Part shown: in pieces, positions 1-8,323 of the stretch
Layout of the letters: the number at the start of each line of letters is the position of its first letter
How positions within the stretch are numbered: position 1 is the stretch's first letter
Assembly: GCA_902616075.1 (NCBI GenBank)
Contig: CACMRK010000007.1
Coordinates: 1 to 37,011 of the forward strand
Direction of reading: 5' to 3'
Origin: an uncultured Alphaproteobacteria bacterium
Lineage (GTDB): Bacteria; Pseudomonadota; Alphaproteobacteria; HIMB59; GCA-002718135
DNA: 37,011 nt
Notes under the pieces: model-generated
Databases searched by the model: none
Told to the model about the DNA's origin: nothing
What the model saw: only the letters and a program-made list of their open reading frames with translations
Program-made: the position numbers and the translations under genes

Positions 1-447
1 GATGTTAAGCCTACTAGTTTAAATTCGTTACTCAAAAATGCTGACATCATTTATGTACTTGCATCCATTACTTCTTCTAATGAATCCATGATTAATTCTT
101 CTAAACTTAAATTAATAAAAGATGGATCAGTGTTTGTCTTAATGAGTAGAGCAGCCATAATAAATTTTGATGATTTTTTTGATTTTTTAAAAAATAGAAA
201 TGTGTTTGCTGCCATTGATGTTTTTCCACAAGAACCATTTCCTAAAAATCATAAATTAAGAAAACTTAAAAATGTGATTTTTTCTCCACACAGAGCCGGC
301 GCATTAGACAGCGCATTTAAAGAGATGGGTGAATTAGTAATTCAAGATTTAAAACTTATTTCAAAAGGCCTGCCTCCTAAATTATGCAAAAAAGCTGAAA
401 GAGAAACTGTTAAATATTTACGCTCAAAACCAGTTGATATTAATTAA
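1..447 (+). CDS. D-isomer-specific 2-hydroxyacid dehydrogenase, C-terminal part
   Basis: The reading frame is open from base 1, so the start lies outside the window; 148 residues are visible. What remains is the end of the NAD-binding domain and the return to the C-terminal part of the catalytic domain. Family landmarks are the SRAAIIN stretch (in place of the usual NTARGG-type motif with the catalytic Arg), DVFPQEPF (acidic relay residue) and the SPHRAGA segment with the catalytic His. Such enzymes reduce or oxidise 2-keto/2-hydroxy acids with NAD(P)H; the substrate cannot be read from this fragment. It ends 21 bases before the sugar ABC ATPase on the same strand, which suggests a shared transcript and a role in carbohydrate metabolism (inference). 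Confidence 0.85.
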   Translation, partial: DVKPTSLNSLLKNADIIYVLASITSSNESMINSSKLKLIKDGSVFVLMSRAAIINFDDFFDFLKNRNVFAAIDVFPQEPFPKNHKLRKLKNVIFSPHRAGALDSAFKEMGELVIQDLKLISKGLPPKLCKKAERETVKYLRSKPVDIN

Positions 448-468
448 AATTTATTTAAAAACACACTT

Positions 469-1215
469 ATGTCAGATAACTTAGTACTGGAAGCTAAATC
501 AGTTTCAAAATTTTTTGGTACTATTACAGCTCTTCAAAATGTAGATCTTCATTTAAATAAAGGTGAGGTTCTTGGTGTCGTCGGCGATAACGGTGCTGGA
601 AAGTCTACATTAATGAAAGTTTTATCAGGATTATATAAGCCAAGTGAAGGATCTCTTTTTTTTGATAAAGAAAAAGTAACTTTAAATAGTCCCAGAGACT
701 CTCAAAATTTGGGCTTAGAAATGGTATATCAAGATTTAGCACTAGCTGGTAATCTCCCTATCGGTGATAATATTTTTTTAGGAAGAGAGCCAACAAGAAA
801 GGTTGGTCCTTTCAATTTTTTAGATCATAAAAAAAGAAAACAGTTAACGGAAGAGCATCTTGCAAAACTTAAAATAAACGTAAAGAGTGCTGATCAAAAG
901 GTTGAAGAATTATCAGGCGGACAAAGACAAGCAGTTGCAATTGCTAGAGCTACAGCTTTTAATGCAAAAATTGTATTGATGGATGAACCAACAGCAGCAC
1001 TTGCTGTTAAAGAAGTTGGAAAGGTTCTAGATTTAATTTTAAATCTAAAAAAATTAGGTGTTAGTGTAATAGTAATTAGTCACCGAATGGATGATATTTT
1101 TACTGTTTGTGATCGCGTAATGGCACTTTTTCAAGGAACAAACTTCGCTGAATCAGAATTAAAAAATACTTCAAGAGACGAAGTGATTGGATGGATCATG
1201 GGGAAAAAAGATTAA
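469..1215 (+). CDS. Sugar ABC transporter ATP-binding protein (FrcA/CUT2-like)
   Basis: A single-domain ATPase of 248 residues. Walker A GDNGAGKST is at 39-47, the signature LSGGQ at 148-152, Walker B IVLMDE at 168-173 and the H-loop His at 205. The sequence and length fit single-cassette ATPases of ribose/fructose/inositol-type (CUT2) importers such as FrcA, rather than the double-cassette RbsA type. It would act at the inner face of the cytoplasmic membrane with an RbsC-like permease and a periplasmic binding protein. Its stop codon overlaps the ATG of the next gene (TAATG, 1213-1217), and that gene begins like such a permease but is cut off after about 31 codons. Without a second permease copy elsewhere this transporter would be inactive. 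The sugar is unknown; the neighbouring iolD makes inositol a candidate only. Confidence 0.88.
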   Translation: MSDNLVLEAKSVSKFFGTITALQNVDLHLNKGEVLGVVGDNGAGKSTLMKVLSGLYKPSEGSLFFDKEKVTLNSPRDSQNLGLEMVYQDLALAGNLPIGDNIFLGREPTRKVGPFNFLDHKKRKQLTEEHLAKLKINVKSADQKVEELSGGQRQAVAIARATAFNAKIVLMDEPTAALAVKEVGKVLDLILNLKKLGVSVIVISHRMDDIFTVCDRVMALFQGTNFAESELKNTSRDEVIGWIMGKKD

Positions 1216-1325
1216 TGGATAAGAATCAAGAAACTTTATTTGTCAGACTTATTCCTTTTTTTGAGAGATATGGAATCTTATTACTGATCCTAATAATGAT
1301 TGCTGTCCCTTCTAACCATTCATAG
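1215..1325 (+). pseudogene. Truncated N-terminus of sugar ABC transporter permease
   Basis: A 36-codon frame starts at the ATG that overlaps the ATPase stop (TAATG). It begins with a charged cytoplasmic stretch, then LIPFFERYGILLL, then a hydrophobic run ILIMIAV, which is how FrcC/RbsC-type permeases begin before their first membrane helix. A full-length permease has about 310-350 residues; here the match ends around codon 31 and four unrelated codons plus TAG follow. From about base 1300 the DNA is the 3' part of iolD read on the other strand. I read this as the stub of a permease cut by a deletion or rearrangement. An assembly join is the alternative. Confidence 0.7.
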
Positions 1326-3023
1326 CCATCGGTTTTCATAGAAATAACATATGTTTTGTCAGACTCTTTTGCTCTTTTAAAAGCGGCCTCTAACTCTGAA
1401 ATGGATTTGACAGTCTCACCGTTTGCCCCCATACTTTTTGCGTGAGCTTCAAAATCAACAAACTGTACATTTGTTGCAAAGATATTCATTCCCACCTTTT
1501 GCTAGTTGCAATCTATTAATAACCATGTGACCGCCATTATCACAAACAACTATAATTAATTTTTTATCATATAAGACTGAACTGTAGATGTCGCTATTTT
1601 GTAAGAGGTAAGAGCCATCACCTACAAATACAATTACATCTTGTTCAGGTTTTGCCATTTTGATTCCAAGTGCGCCTGATATTTCATAACTCATACAACT
1701 AAATCCCCATTCAGTTTCAAAAGTATTTAGCTCTTTAGGTTTCCATATTTGAACTACTTCACCAACTAAACCTCCGGCTGCAGTTACTACAATATCTGAT
1801 GGGTCTGAGTTTCTATAAACTGCACCTACAGCATGAGCATAGGATGGTAATTCTTGGTTTGTTGGTCCACTTTCTTTGGCAACATATTCATCCCATTTAT
1901 TTCTTTCTTCAATTGAACGCTGGTACCAATTATCTGGTGCTTTCCATTCTCCTAATGCTTTTGATAATTCTTGTAGGCCAATTTTTGCATCACTTACAAC
2001 AGGAGTAGCGCGATGTTTTGTAGTATCAAATCGTGAAGTATTTATTGATACAAGTTGAAAATTTTCATTTTCAAAATTAGTCCAAGAGCCAGTTGTAAAA
2101 TCTCCTAACTTTGTTCCCACAGCTAGTGCTAAATCTGTATCAGTAGCAAGGTTATTAGATGAACCTTCTCCTAAGCATCCAATTGCACTTATATAATAAG
2201 GATCATCTTTATTCATACAACCAATACCCATCACAGTTGCTGTTACAGGAATATTATGTTTTTTTGCAAAAGCGGAAATTTCCTCTTCTGCTTCTGAATA
2301 TAAAACACCTCCGCCTGAAATAATAATTGGTTGTTTAGATTTTTTTAATTTATCAGCTGCCTTTTGTATTTGATTTGGATCAGGATGAATTCTTCTAATT
2401 TCATGAATTTTTTCTTCAAAAAAGATTTCAGGATAATCATAGGCTTCTCCTTGAACATCTTGAGACATAGAAATTACTGCTGGGCCACAGTCTGCAGGAT
2501 CAAGCATTACATTAATTGCCTGCGGTAAAGATGTTAAAATTTGTTCAGGTCTAGTAATTCGATCAAAATATCTTGAAACAGATTTAAATGAATCATTTTG
2601 AGTTTCTGAGGGAGAATTAAAATGTTCTACTTGTTGTAAAACAGGATCTGGAAAACGACTAGAAAATGTATCACCTGGTAAAAGTAAAATTGGAAGTCTA
2701 TTACTTAAAGCAACTGCAGCAGCTGTAACCATATTAGTAGAACCAGGTCCAACAGATGAAGTTGCAACAAATATTTGTTGTCTTCTTTTGGCACGAGCAT
2801 ATGCAATACCTGTTAGTGCCATATTTTGTTCATGATGACCTCTGTATCCGGGAAGTTCATTTTGATATTCTTCCATGGCTTGTCCAATACAAGCAACATT
2901 ACCATGGCCATAAATACCGAAAGCGCCTGGAAATAGTGGTTCTTTTTTTCCATTAATTAAAATTTTTTGCATAGTTAAATATTTAATTAATGCATGTGAA
3001 CATGACATTCTAACTGTTTTCAT
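1226..3023 (-). pseudogene. iolD: iolD, 3D-(3,5/4)-trihydroxycyclohexane-1,2-dione hydrolase, frameshifted and 3'-truncated
   Basis: A thiamine-diphosphate enzyme of myo-inositol breakdown that opens the ring of the trione intermediate. The first frame (3023 down to 1455, 522 residues) carries the PYR-domain Glu in HHEQN (Glu65), the middle domain, and the ThDP-binding GDGSY...DNGG region near the end. At the segment reading LAKGGNEY (about 1490) the frame breaks. Homology resumes in another frame, covering 1495-1301 (NIFATN, VDFEAHAKSMGA, SELEAAFKRAK, WLEG), then is lost at about 1300, where the DNA becomes the permease stub on the other strand. About 30 C-terminal residues are missing. I chose the ATG at 3023 over a TTG 15 bases upstream because AAAGGAA lies just before it. 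Two separate lesions point to a dead gene or sequence error. Confidence 0.82.
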
Positions 3024-3122
3024 GTGTTCCTTTCCCAATATAAATAGATATTATTATAATAAAAAAATAATTTAAAGAGTTAAACAATTTATTTTTCTAA
3101 TATTTTAGAATATAAATTATTC

Positions 3123-4088
3123 ATGAAAGTTGGGGTTGTTGGTGAAATTCATCCAAGTGGATATGAGATATTTGATAAAAATAATATTGAATACTTTGTC
3201 ACTAATAATATTGATGAAGATCATCTAATAGAAAAATTACAAGATGTGGATGGTATTGTCGTAAGGACGGCAGAAATAAATAAAAATATTCTCTCACAAG
3301 CAAAGAACCTAAAAATTGTTGCAAGACACGGTGTTGGCTATGACAATGTGGATACTGAATATTTAAATAATAATAAGATAGCTATGGCCATTACTGGAAC
3401 AGCAAATGCGACGAGCGTTGCTGAACATGTAATGACAATGATGCTTTGTTTAACAAAAAATATTTTTGAATCAGATAGATTAGTTAAATTAGGTAAATTT
3501 CAAGAAAAGGGTAATCTACCCAACTACTTTGAACTCTGTAATAAAAAAATTTTAATTCTTGGTTTTGGTCGAATAGGAAAAGCTCTAGCAAAAAGATGTA
3601 GTGGTTTTGAAATGGAAGTTTATGTACATGATCCATTTCTTTCGGATGAAGAAATAAAAAATCATAAATGTATTCCAATCAACAAAGAAGAAGCTTTTAA
3701 AATTGCTGATTATATAAGTATCCATTTACCTTTAAATGAAGAAACTAAAAATTTGATTTCTTTTGATCAATTTGAAACCTTTAAATCTAATTTGATTTTA
3801 ATTAATACAGCAAGAGGTGGTATAATTAATGAAGATGCCTTATATGACGCTTTAAAAAATAAAAAAATTTTTGGAGCTGGCGTTGATGTATTTGAAAAAG
3901 AACCACCAATAGAGAATCATAAACTATTTTCATTAAGTAATACTTTGTTAACACCACATAATGCTGCTTTAACTCTAGAATGCAGAAAAAGGATGTCTAT
4001 AGAGTCGTGTGAAAATGTTTTTTATTTTTTAACTAAAAGTAAAAATTTAAAAAAAAATAATATTATAAATCTTAATATTATAAGTTAG
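3123..4088 (+). CDS. D-2-hydroxyacid dehydrogenase (phosphoglycerate/hydroxypyruvate reductase-like)
   Basis: 321 residues, a usual length for the short forms of this family. The N-terminal half of the catalytic domain is followed by a Rossmann fold with GFGRIG at 147-152. The catalytic triad is visible: Arg231 in NTARGG, Glu260 in FEKEPP and His279 in TPHNAA. There is no ACT regulatory domain, so it is not the long form of SerA. It would interconvert a 2-keto and a 2-hydroxy acid with NAD(P)H in the cytoplasm; the substrate is not determined. It diverges from iolD across 84 bases, where both promoters must lie. It overlaps the convergent Rieske-like gene by 4 bases. No clear Shine-Dalgarno sequence precedes the ATG. 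Confidence 0.88.
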   Translation: MKVGVVGEIHPSGYEIFDKNNIEYFVTNNIDEDHLIEKLQDVDGIVVRTAEINKNILSQAKNLKIVARHGVGYDNVDTEYLNNNKIAMAITGTANATSVAEHVMTMMLCLTKNIFESDRLVKLGKFQEKGNLPNYFELCNKKILILGFGRIGKALAKRCSGFEMEVYVHDPFLSDEEIKNHKCIPINKEEAFKIADYISIHLPLNEETKNLISFDQFETFKSNLILINTARGGIINEDALYDALKNKKIFGAGVDVFEKEPPIENHKLFSLSNTLLTPHNAALTLECRKRMSIESCENVFYFLTKSKNLKKNNIINLNIIS

Positions 4089-4405
4089 ATGTTTAAGTAA
4101 ATATTTCCATCCTCTTCAGAGATATCAAAGATCTTAAGACCATCCAATTCAGGATCACTTATACAGTCACCAGAAACAATGCTATAAGTATTACCACAAC
4201 CAACACACTCTAACTCTTCTCCTTCAATTTCAGATTCACTCAAAGGTACTTTCTCTTCACAATTACAGTTTCCCTGTGTGCAAAAAAATCCTGGCTCTAA
4301 ATGATAAACTGCATAACTCACATCATCATGCTCAAAACTCTCAACAGTTCCAACTTCAATATCGTCAGTTTCACCAACTAGGATTGGATCAATTTCATCA
4401 TTCAT
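4085..4405 (-). CDS. Rieske-fold ferredoxin-like protein lacking both histidine ligands
   Basis: 106 residues. The layout matches small Rieske ferredoxins (MocE/BphF type): GFFCTQGNC, then ECVGCGNTYS followed by SGDC. In a true Rieske centre the motifs are CxH and CxxH. Here they read Cys42-Thr-Gln44 and Cys67-x-x-Cys70, so both His ligands are replaced, by Gln and Cys. Extra cysteines are present at 47, 49 and 81. The protein could bind a different metal site (all-Cys cluster or zinc) or none. It is the last gene of a leftward set after the L-lactate dehydrogenase, 60 bases downstream. An electron-transfer partner role is possible but unproven. The start is the ATG at 4405. Confidence 0.7.
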   Translation of the reverse strand: MNDEIDPILVGETDDIEVGTVESFEHDDVSYAVYHLEPGFFCTQGNCNCEEKVPLSESEIEGEELECVGCGNTYSIVSGDCISDPELDGLKIFDISEEDGNIYLNI

Positions 4406-4465
4406 AAAAAATTTGTAAAATAAAAATGAATTGGAATAAATATTTTTTTTTAGAAAATTGTTGAT

Positions 4466-5620
4466 TTATCTGAATTTTAGATTTTTTCTTGTTAGTTCTT
4501 TAACGTTAGAAACTCCCATTAATTTCATATCTCGTTCAATTTCATTTCGTAAATTAGATAAACTTTTTTCAACACCCTTTTGACCACCTGCCGCTAAAGC
4601 GTATAGATACATTCTTCCACCAGAACAGGCTTTTGCACCAAGCGAAAGCGCTTTTAAAACATGTGTGCCCCTTCTGATACCTCCTTCACAAATTACATCT
4701 ATTTTATCTCCTACAGCATCTACAATTTCAGCTAGTTGATCAAATGGCGATCTTGAACCATCTAATTGTCTGCCTCCATGATTTGAAACCATTATTGCTG
4801 AAGCACCTATATCAACAGCTTTTTTTGCATCTTCTATCGACATCACCCCTTTAATTGCAAATTGACGTCCCCACTCTTTATTAATATTTTCTACATCTTT
4901 CCAACTCATAGAATTATCAAGCATATTTGTGAAGTAATCTCCAATGGTTGTCATTACTGTCGTGCCTTCATTAATGTGATCTTTTAGATTACTTAATTCC
5001 CATTTTGGTTTTGTAAAATAATCTACTGCCCACTTTGGATGGAGCATAAAACTTAAAACACTATTGAGTTTTAATTTCATTGGAATAGTAAAACCTGTGT
5101 ACAAATCTCGTTCACGGTTTCCTCCAACAGCAGTGTCTACGGTCACAGCCATCGCTTCAAAATTTGATTCCTTACATCTTTCTATAAGTGCTTTATTTAA
5201 TCCTTTATCCTTGTGAACATATAATTGAAATAGTTTTGGTGTTTTAACTAAATTTGATATCTCTTCAATACTAGCTGTCCCTAAAGAAGAAATTCCAAAC
5301 ATAGTTCCAAATTTTTCTGCAGCTTTTGCAACTCCGATCTCACCTTCATGATGAAACAACCTTTGAAGAGCAGTTGGTGCACAATACAAAGGCATATCTA
5401 ACTTTTGTCCCATTACCGTGGTTGACATATCAACCTTATCAACACCGCTTAATACATTTGGAATCAAGTCACATTGCTCATAGGCATCTGTATTTCTTTT
5501 ATAAGTTATCTCATCATCAGCGGCACCATCAATGTAATGGAATATTGGACTAGGTAGTCTTTTTTTTGCTAAGTTTCTAAAATCTTTAACGTTATGACAG
5601 TTATTGATATTTCCAAACAT
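4466..5620 (-). CDS. lldD: FMN-dependent alpha-hydroxy-acid (L-lactate) dehydrogenase
   Basis: 384 residues, the usual length for LldD-type TIM-barrel flavoenzymes. Landmarks are YIDGAADDE near residue 30, the FMN-phosphate contact Lys257 in IKGV, and the active-site His281 and Arg284 in SNHGGRQLDG. These enzymes oxidise L-2-hydroxy acids, most often L-lactate to pyruvate, and pass electrons to quinone at the membrane. Its ATG overlaps the stop of the upstream FAH-family gene (TAATG), so the two are translationally coupled. Because SDR plus FAH hydrolase of the deoxy-sugar-acid route releases L-lactate, L-lactate is the likely substrate (inference). Other L-hydroxy acids cannot be excluded. 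Confidence 0.88.
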   Translation of the reverse strand: MFGNINNCHNVKDFRNLAKKRLPSPIFHYIDGAADDEITYKRNTDAYEQCDLIPNVLSGVDKVDMSTTVMGQKLDMPLYCAPTALQRLFHHEGEIGVAKAAEKFGTMFGISSLGTASIEEISNLVKTPKLFQLYVHKDKGLNKALIERCKESNFEAMAVTVDTAVGGNRERDLYTGFTIPMKLKLNSVLSFMLHPKWAVDYFTKPKWELSNLKDHINEGTTVMTTIGDYFTNMLDNSMSWKDVENINKEWGRQFAIKGVMSIEDAKKAVDIGASAIMVSNHGGRQLDGSRSPFDQLAEIVDAVGDKIDVICEGGIRRGTHVLKALSLGAKACSGGRMYLYALAAGGQKGVEKSLSNLRNEIERDMKLMGVSNVKELTRKNLKFR

Positions 5621-6468
5621 TACGCTTGAATAGTTTTTTGAATTTGTTCTCCGAGACCTTCAATACCAAGTTTCATTACATCACCTGCTTTTAGAAATAC
5701 TTGTGGTTTCATTCCCATGCCTACTCCTGGAGGTGTGCCTGTTGAGATGATATCTCCGGGCTGTAATGACATAAATTGACTTAAATAACTTATTAGAAAA
5801 TTTACTCCATAAACCATTGTGCTTGTTGAACCATCTTGCATTCTTTTACCATTTACATCAAGCCACATTTTTAGATTTTGAGGGTCAGGTATTTCATCTG
5901 TTGTTACTAAATATGGACCAATTGGGCCAAAAGTGTCACAGGACTTTCCTTTAACCCATTGGCCGGAATGTTCTATTTGAAATTCTCTTTCACTAAGATC
6001 ATTGATAACACAATATCCGGCGATATGAGATTCTGATTCACTTTCCGAAATATATTTTGCTTCTTTTCCAATGATTACACCTAGCTCAACCTCCCAGTCA
6101 GATTTAACTGATTTTTTTGGAATCTCTACATTATCATTAGGACCAATAACGGCACTTGTTGCTTTTGCAAAAATAATTGGCTCAGGAGGAACTTTCTGAC
6201 CTGTTTCTTCAGCATGATCAGAGTAATTAAGACCTATGCAAATAAATTTTCCAATACTTTCTTTACAAACACAAGGTGCAAATCCGTCACTATTTTCAAC
6301 TATAGGTAAAGATGTAGGGTCAATTTTTTTTACTTCATTTAATTTGCTAATAGTTACATTTTTATTATCCCAATCTTTAACAAGAGATGATACATCGCGA
6401 ATAATTCCTTCTTGATCAAGTATTCCTGGTTTAACTTCATTTCCAATTCTGTATCTTAAAGTTTTCAT
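5620..6468 (-). CDS. FAH-family hydrolase, likely 2,4-diketo-3-deoxy-L-fuconate/rhamnonate hydrolase
   Basis: 282 residues from the ATG at 6468, which overlaps the SDR stop (TAATG) exactly as the next junction does; an ATG 12 bases upstream is possible. The fold is fumarylacetoacetate hydrolase: FICIGLNYSDHA near residue 80, metal ligands Glu126 and Glu128 in DWEVELG and Asp157 in INDLS, and the GTPPGVGMG loop. Members split a C-C bond in beta-diketo acids with a divalent metal. Placed between a BDH2/KDF-dehydrogenase-like SDR and an L-lactate dehydrogenase, the best guess is cleavage of a 2,4-diketo-3-deoxy acid into pyruvate and L-lactate. Ureidoglycolate lyase-like or other FAH activities remain possible. 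Confidence 0.82.
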   Translation of the reverse strand: MKTLRYRIGNEVKPGILDQEGIIRDVSSLVKDWDNKNVTISKLNEVKKIDPTSLPIVENSDGFAPCVCKESIGKFICIGLNYSDHAEETGQKVPPEPIIFAKATSAVIGPNDNVEIPKKSVKSDWEVELGVIIGKEAKYISESESESHIAGYCVINDLSEREFQIEHSGQWVKGKSCDTFGPIGPYLVTTDEIPDPQNLKMWLDVNGKRMQDGSTSTMVYGVNFLISYLSQFMSLQPGDIISTGTPPGVGMGMKPQVFLKAGDVMKLGIEGLGEQIQKTIQA

Positions 6469-7205
6469 TATAAAGTCCATCCTCCATCAATTAAGTTTAA
6501 TGTTCCAGTAACAAAGTCTGATTCATCACTTGCTAAATAAGTTGCAAGCGATGCTATTTCTTCTGGTTGTGCTAATCTTCCCATTGCTTGTCTTGCTATA
6601 AAGTCTGATCTTGCTTTAACAGGATCATCGGCCATATTAACCCTACCTTCCCAAGAAGGTGTTTCAACAGTTCCTGGCAAAATAGCGTTACAGCGAATTC
6701 CATCTTTAATATGGTCAATAGCTATGGCTTTTACAAAACCATTTAATGCCGCTTTTGTAGTTCCATAGATAAACCTATTAGGCACACCTTTAACATTAGA
6801 TGCGGCAGAAGAAACAATAACAATATTACCTTTCTTTTCTTTCAACATTTTTGGCAAAAGATTGTAGGTCATTAAATATGCAGAAAATATATTAACGTTG
6901 ATTGATCGTGAAAATTCATCTTCATCACAATCAAGAATTGTTCCGTGATGAACAAAACCTACTGCATGAAATAAAACATCAATCTTGTCTATAGAAGAAC
7001 AAAAGACCTCTACATCTTTTTTGTTTGTTGAATCCAATTTCATTGTTTGGATACTCTCATTCTCATTTTTTAAATCATTTAGTTTATCTTCATTAATATC
7101 AGTTGCTAAAACTTTAGCTCCCTCATTTGCAAATTTAAGAGCGGTTGCTCTTCCAATACCTTGTGCAGCTGCAGTAACTATAATATTTTTTTTATCTAAT
7201 CTCAT
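6468..7205 (-). CDS. Short-chain dehydrogenase, likely 2-keto-3-deoxy-L-fuconate/rhamnonate dehydrogenase
   Basis: 245 residues with the classical SDR layout. The cofactor loop is TAAAQGIG (11-18), with AAA where most SDRs have GxxxG. ATDIN follows the second strand, and the catalytic residues are Ser133, Tyr147 and Lys151 (YGTTK). The C-terminus is DGGWTL. The TAAAQGIGRA loop and ATDIN are characteristic of the subgroup holding BDH2 and 2-keto-3-deoxy-L-fuconate dehydrogenase. It would oxidise a 2-keto-3-deoxy sugar acid with NAD+ to the 2,4-diketo acid, the substrate of the next gene. It is first in the leftward operon; its promoter must lie in the 134-base gap shared with galE. Confidence 0.82.
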   Translation of the reverse strand: MRLDKKNIIVTAAAQGIGRATALKFANEGAKVLATDINEDKLNDLKNENESIQTMKLDSTNKKDVEVFCSSIDKIDVLFHAVGFVHHGTILDCDEDEFSRSINVNIFSAYLMTYNLLPKMLKEKKGNIVIVSSAASNVKGVPNRFIYGTTKAALNGFVKAIAIDHIKDGIRCNAILPGTVETPSWEGRVNMADDPVKARSDFIARQAMGRLAQPEEIASLATYLASDESDFVTGTLNLIDGGWTL

Positions 7206-7339
7206 ATGTCAGAATGATATGTGTTTTTAGCATTAACAGACTTTGTTTTGATTTCAATAAATAAAGATGCCTATAATATTAGTCATTTACAAAATATATC
7301 AATTTTAAATTAATAAATAATAATTTATTATATACATAT

Positions 7340-8323
7340 ATGAATTTTCTTTTAACAGGCGGTGCTGGATATATAGGAAGTCATTCTGCTCTTTCTCTTC
7401 TAGATGCTGGTCATAATGTTCATATTATTGATGATTTATCTACTGGGAATGAAAGTCTTATTCCTAAAAATGCATTTTTTACAAAATGTAATATTAATGA
7501 TGAAGAAATAATTTCTGACCTTATAAAATCAAATAGCTTTGATTTATTAATGCACTTTGCTGGTTTTATTCAAGTTGAGGAATCTGTAAAATATCCGCAG
7601 AAATATTTTGATAATAATACTGAAAATGCAACTAAACTATTTGAAACTTGTAAAAATAATGGATTAAATAAAATAGTATTTTCTTCAACAGCTGCTGCAT
7701 ACGGATCAGTAAGAAAAAATAAATTAATAGATGAAAATACAAATTTAAATCCTCAAAATCCATATGCTGAATCAAAAATAAAAACAGAAAATTTTTTATT
7801 TGAAAATAAAGATGACTTCAAATTTATTATATTAAGGTACTTCAATGTTGCTGGTGCTGATAAAAAATTACGATCAGGACAAATATCAAAAAAATCAACA
7901 CATTTAATAAAAATTTTATCTGAAGTTGCTGTAGGTAAAAGAGATCATATTGAAATATATGGCAATGATTTTGATACGCCTGATGGTACGGCTATTAGGG
8001 ACTATATTCATGTTTCTGATCTTGCTGATATCCACTTAGAAGTAGCAAAATATTTATTAGAAAGTTCTGAATCTAATTTATTTAATTGTGGCTATGGAAA
8101 TGGTTTTAGTGTTTTGGATGTTATAAATACTGCAAACAAAATTTCACATAATAAAATTAATTATAAATTTGCAAACAGAAGAAATGGAGATGTTGAACAG
8201 TTAATTGCAGAAACATCAAAAATATTAAAACATATTAATTGGAGACCAAAATATAACGATCTAAGCGAAATTATAAATTCTTCAATTAAGTGGGAAGAAA
8301 AAATTAATGAATCAAATACATAA
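7340..8323 (+). CDS. galE: UDP-glucose 4-epimerase
   Basis: 327 residues, normal for bacterial GalE. The NAD-binding GGAGYIG is at 7-13; catalytic residues are Ser116 in FSSTAA, Tyr142 and Lys146 in PYAESK. It interconverts UDP-glucose and UDP-galactose, supplying UDP-galactose for surface glycans or draining galactose into metabolism. It is the first gene of a rightward run in which galE and galT overlap by 17 bases and galT and sufE by 4 (ATGA). No good Shine-Dalgarno is seen; the 134 bases upstream, shared with the divergent SDR operon, are almost pure A/T. Confidence 0.93.
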   Translation: MNFLLTGGAGYIGSHSALSLLDAGHNVHIIDDLSTGNESLIPKNAFFTKCNINDEEIISDLIKSNSFDLLMHFAGFIQVEESVKYPQKYFDNNTENATKLFETCKNNGLNKIVFSSTAAAYGSVRKNKLIDENTNLNPQNPYAESKIKTENFLFENKDDFKFIILRYFNVAGADKKLRSGQISKKSTHLIKILSEVAVGKRDHIEIYGNDFDTPDGTAIRDYIHVSDLADIHLEVAKYLLESSESNLFNCGYGNGFSVLDVINTANKISHNKINYKFANRRNGDVEQLIAETSKILKHINWRPKYNDLSEIINSSIKWEEKINESNT

